From positions 1 to 6,004 of the forward strand of contig USGR01000064.1 of the NCBI GenBank assembly GCA_900554165.1: a stretch of DNA of 6,004 nt, in the 5' to 3' direction. The notes under the pieces were generated by a model, which worked only from the letters and a program-made list of their open reading frames with translations, had not been told where the DNA came from and searched no databases. The translations under genes and the position numbers were made by a program. The stretch is from an uncultured Oscillospiraceae bacterium (GTDB lineage Bacteria > Bacillota_A > Clostridia > Oscillospirales > Acutalibacteraceae). Shown one piece after another: positions 4,131 to 6,004 of the stretch; positions within the stretch are counted from its first letter, which is position 1; each line of letters begins with the position of its first letter.

Positions 4131-5666
4131 TTAAACGCTCGGTATAAGCAGCATAGCGTTTTCTGAGAGCACTTCCTCGCTAATGCCGTTTAAGGACATT
4201 ACCTCTTCTATGGAAGTATTATAGAACTTCGCTATATCCCAAAGCTTTTCCCCAGCCTCAGCGTAATATATTATGAGCGCGGCCCTGCTCATTGCATCGT
4301 TTATTTCTTCCTCATTGGCTTCGGCCGACACTATGACGTTTTTCTTAAATATTTCAAATACTTGCGCCGATATGTTAAGCTCGACCTTGACCTCTACAGA
4401 GGTCGGAGAGGTCATGTTATAGCTTGATGCAAGCGACACTACCGACGGTGAGCAGCGGTAATCTTCAAGTGTTGTTTCCAAATCGTGCGAATACTCATAA
4501 TCTACCGGCCGCTCAAAGTATGCAGGGCTTCCCTCAGAGTTCTCGCCCAGCATGCATATTACTACCTGGCCGCCTATAATCAGCTTTTTGTCCTCGCATT
4601 TTACTGTATCTACAGACGAGTCGCACCACATATCCAGCACTGTCGCTATTGAGTCTGCCGGCAAATCTAAGCTTTTTTTGCACTCAAACGATTCCCTTAT
4701 CTCGCTTGCCATGCGCTCAAAGGTCACGGCGTCTTTCTCGCAGTTTACGCCGCACTTTGTACAGTAGACGTCGTACATTACCGGCACCTCTGCATTGCAG
4801 TATGCAGTGATGCTTATCAAAATTTTGGCTGACAGTCCTATAGCCCTTGTTTCACCGTTCATGCCGGTGCGCGGCTTGACATCAAGAGTAATTACATCGG
4901 CGTCTATTACGCAGCAGCAGTCCTCATTTATTCCCTCTATGTCTACTATCTGAGATATTGGCAGTACATTTTCAAATACATGCAGCGCGCGGTCGACATC
5001 GGAAGAATAGAGCACGCTTACCGCCAAATCGCCCTTTATTACCGCTTTGTTGCTGACTATCTTGCAGTCGGTAACGGCGGCGTTTGCGTCGCTTCTTATG
5101 ATTGTCCGTATGGACGGCTCATCTTCCGGCAGCGTCATGTCGTCGTTTATTATGACGTACTTTTCCGCGTCTCCTATCTGCGACGTCATGGACACATTTT
5201 CTCTCAGCATCTGCACGCCTTCTGCATCTATATCGCATACTATATTGCGGCGGCATTTTCTATTCATCTTAATGTCAAGCGACATTGCGCCGTGAATATC
5301 CACTCTGCGGCTGCTTACGGCGCGGCAGTTTATAAACTCTGTTTTTGCCTTTACTTTTACGGCGCCGTCTATGTCCGGCTCTGTCTCTACCGTTTTAGTA
5401 AAGCTCCATGGATATTCAAAGCTGTTGATATCGCCCTGCTCTTCATCTGCGTAAATCAGGCATATGTATGCTGTACCCTCTATAGTCAGCATACCGCCTG
5501 TTACCGCCGAGGAATTTATTCGCGGCGTTACCCTGCATTTTAATATCCGGGATATATCCGGGCAATAGTCCGGCAGTGTAAAATCAGTGTCTATCGCCTG
5601 CTCGACCGTTTGGCTGAAAACCGAACCGTTTACGGCAATATCCTGCTCTGTTACCCTGAAATCCAT
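4131..5666 (-). CDS. sipL: SipL-type SpoIVA-interacting coat morphogenetic protein (SPOCS repeats + LysM, 511 aa)
   Basis: SipL is the clostridial partner of SpoIVA. In C. difficile its LysM domain binds SpoIVA and both are needed to localise the coat on the forespore. The 511 residues show three related SPOCS (DUF3794) blocks, each opening with LP: LPDYCPDISRILKC at 31-44, LPEDEPSIRTIIRS at 179-192 and LPADSIATVLDMWC at 335-348. Each continues into a beta-rich stretch with a pattern like GTAYICLIY or GQVVICML. The C-terminal LysM spans about 465-511 (YYAEAGEKLWDIAKFYNTS, then EEVMSLNGI and a final LLIPSV). There is no signal peptide, as expected for a mother-cell cytosolic protein. It has 19 cysteines, including CCC at 250-252 and C302/C305/C309, notably many. 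The ATG at 5666 follows AAGGAGAGG. It is the first gene of the pair with spoIVA. An older label would be DUF3794 and LysM-like domain-containing protein. Confidence 0.9.
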   Translation of the reverse strand: MDFRVTEQDIAVNGSVFSQTVEQAIDTDFTLPDYCPDISRILKCRVTPRINSSAVTGGMLTIEGTAYICLIYADEEQGDINSFEYPWSFTKTVETEPDIDGAVKVKAKTEFINCRAVSSRRVDIHGAMSLDIKMNRKCRRNIVCDIDAEGVQMLRENVSMTSQIGDAEKYVIINDDMTLPEDEPSIRTIIRSDANAAVTDCKIVSNKAVIKGDLAVSVLYSSDVDRALHVFENVLPISQIVDIEGINEDCCCVIDADVITLDVKPRTGMNGETRAIGLSAKILISITAYCNAEVPVMYDVYCTKCGVNCEKDAVTFERMASEIRESFECKKSLDLPADSIATVLDMWCDSSVDTVKCEDKKLIIGGQVVICMLGENSEGSPAYFERPVDYEYSHDLETTLEDYRCSPSVVSLASSYNMTSPTSVEVKVELNISAQVFEIFKKNVIVSAEANEEEINDAMSRAALIIYYAEAGEKLWDIAKFYNTSIEEVMSLNGISEEVLSENAMLLIPSV

Positions 5667-5675
5667 AATGGCCTA

Positions 5676-5684
5676 CCTCTCCTT
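5676..5684 (-). promoter_or_regulatory. sipL ribosome binding site
   Basis: AAGGAGAGG on the minus strand is nine bases before the ATG at 5666-5664. It supports this start over downstream in-frame methionines. Confidence 0.8.
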
Positions 5685-5759
5685 TTCATTTTCTATTAGC
5701 ATAATATTCATCTGTCCTTTTCCTTATGCACAAATTTATGTTTTTGCTCATCTTTTTTA

Positions 5760-5789
5760 CGTTTATGTGCTTGCCGGCAGTAAACATAC
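5760..5789 (-). promoter_or_regulatory. Candidate SigE promoter of sipL-spoIVA
   Basis: On the minus strand GTATGTT (5789-5783) and CATAAACG (5767-5760) are separated by 15 bases. The mother-cell SigE pattern is approximately KCATATT, 13-15 bases, CATACAMT, and the -10 matches at six of eight positions. The 5' leader would be about 85 bases. Both gene products act in the mother cell at the SigE stage, which fits. Other CATA motifs occur nearer the gene (5737 area) without a good -35, so the exact site is uncertain. Confidence 0.35.
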
Positions 5790-5798
5790 TAATTAATA

Positions 5799-5835
5799 TG
5801 AAAGTACAGGCTGTTTTATGCAGCCTGTACTTTCA
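5799..5835. terminator. Perfect 15-bp hairpin upstream of sipL, possible bidirectional terminator
   Basis: TGAAAGTACAGGCTG (5799-5813) and CAGCCTGTACTTTCA (5821-5835) are exact inverted repeats around a seven-base loop. The T content after either arm is modest (ATTTATGTATATTTTT on plus, TATTAATTAG on minus). A terminator for a minus-strand gene beyond the right edge, insulating the sipL promoter just downstream, is the simplest reading. Confidence 0.55.
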
Positions 5836-6004
5836 ATTTATGTATATTTTTATGAATATCTAAAAACCGCACTGCCTGTACATTGCAAGCAGCAATATGT
5901 GTTCAATTATTTTATCAATTTTACGGATTTCCTTTTTAATTTTAAAAGCGCAAGGATAAACTTCCACAAATCCATAAAAATTATTATTTTACACTCTATG
6001 TTAT
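5836..6004. other. Right-edge AT-rich stretch without a firm gene
   Basis: On the minus strand a frame is open from 5988 to a TAG at 5862-5860, reading ...FKIKKEIRKIDKIIEHILLLAMYRQCGF. It has no start codon with a ribosome binding site and is preceded in frame by a TAA, so it could be the broken C-terminus of a gene to the right. An overlapping frame encodes a 22-residue amphipathic peptide (5975-5907). Neither is convincing enough to call as a gene. Confidence 0.35.

Noticed and set aside
4980..5543. 187-codon plus-strand frame
   Set aside because: It is a shadow of sipL on the opposite strand, tyrosine/alanine-rich with no domain.

Overview
The window looks like a chromosomal segment of a low-GC, anaerobic, endospore-forming member of the Clostridia. 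The main evidence is a two-gene spore-coat operon on the minus strand (5666 down to 2619). It encodes a SipL-type protein (SPOCS/DUF3794 repeats plus a C-terminal LysM) followed 33 bases later by a full-length SpoIVA ATPase. SpoIVA is found across endospore-formers. The SPOCS-plus-LysM SipL architecture is, to my knowledge, clostridial.

Layout from left to right: (1) 2-547, plus strand, the C-terminal part of a GNAT-like acyltransferase whose N-terminus lies outside the window. (2) About 585-1463, a gene-free cluster of degenerate, hairpin-rich repeats. It has three copies of one unit (called A, B, C here; B and C are in tandem with a period near 155 bases) and two copies of a second, palindromic unit (D1, D2), arranged A-D1-B-C-D2. 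(3) 1469-1542, minus strand, tRNA-Gln(CUG) with an encoded CCA and a consensus promoter. Its downstream side runs straight into the repeat cluster, where two units look like intrinsic terminators on the tRNA's strand. (4) 1543-2270, AT-rich sequence without a credible gene but with several inverted repeats. (5) 2271-2574, a hairpin-rich leader and a 65-residue, strongly translated-looking small protein of unknown function on the plus strand, ending at a hairpin that separates it from convergent spoIVA. (6) 2619-5666, the spoIVA and sipL genes. (7) 5667-6004, the sipL upstream region with a candidate SigE promoter, a perfect 15-bp hairpin, and no firm gene.

Functionally, SpoIVA polymerises with ATP hydrolysis on the outer forespore membrane to form the basement layer of the coat. 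In Clostridioides difficile SipL binds SpoIVA through its LysM domain and is needed for coat localisation. Here the two partners are apparently co-transcribed, SipL first. The acyltransferase, the tRNA and the small protein show no visible link to this operon.

I do not see a convincing undescribed enzymatic system. The least explained part is the modular repeat cluster beside tRNA-Gln, followed by the small protein and its structured leader.
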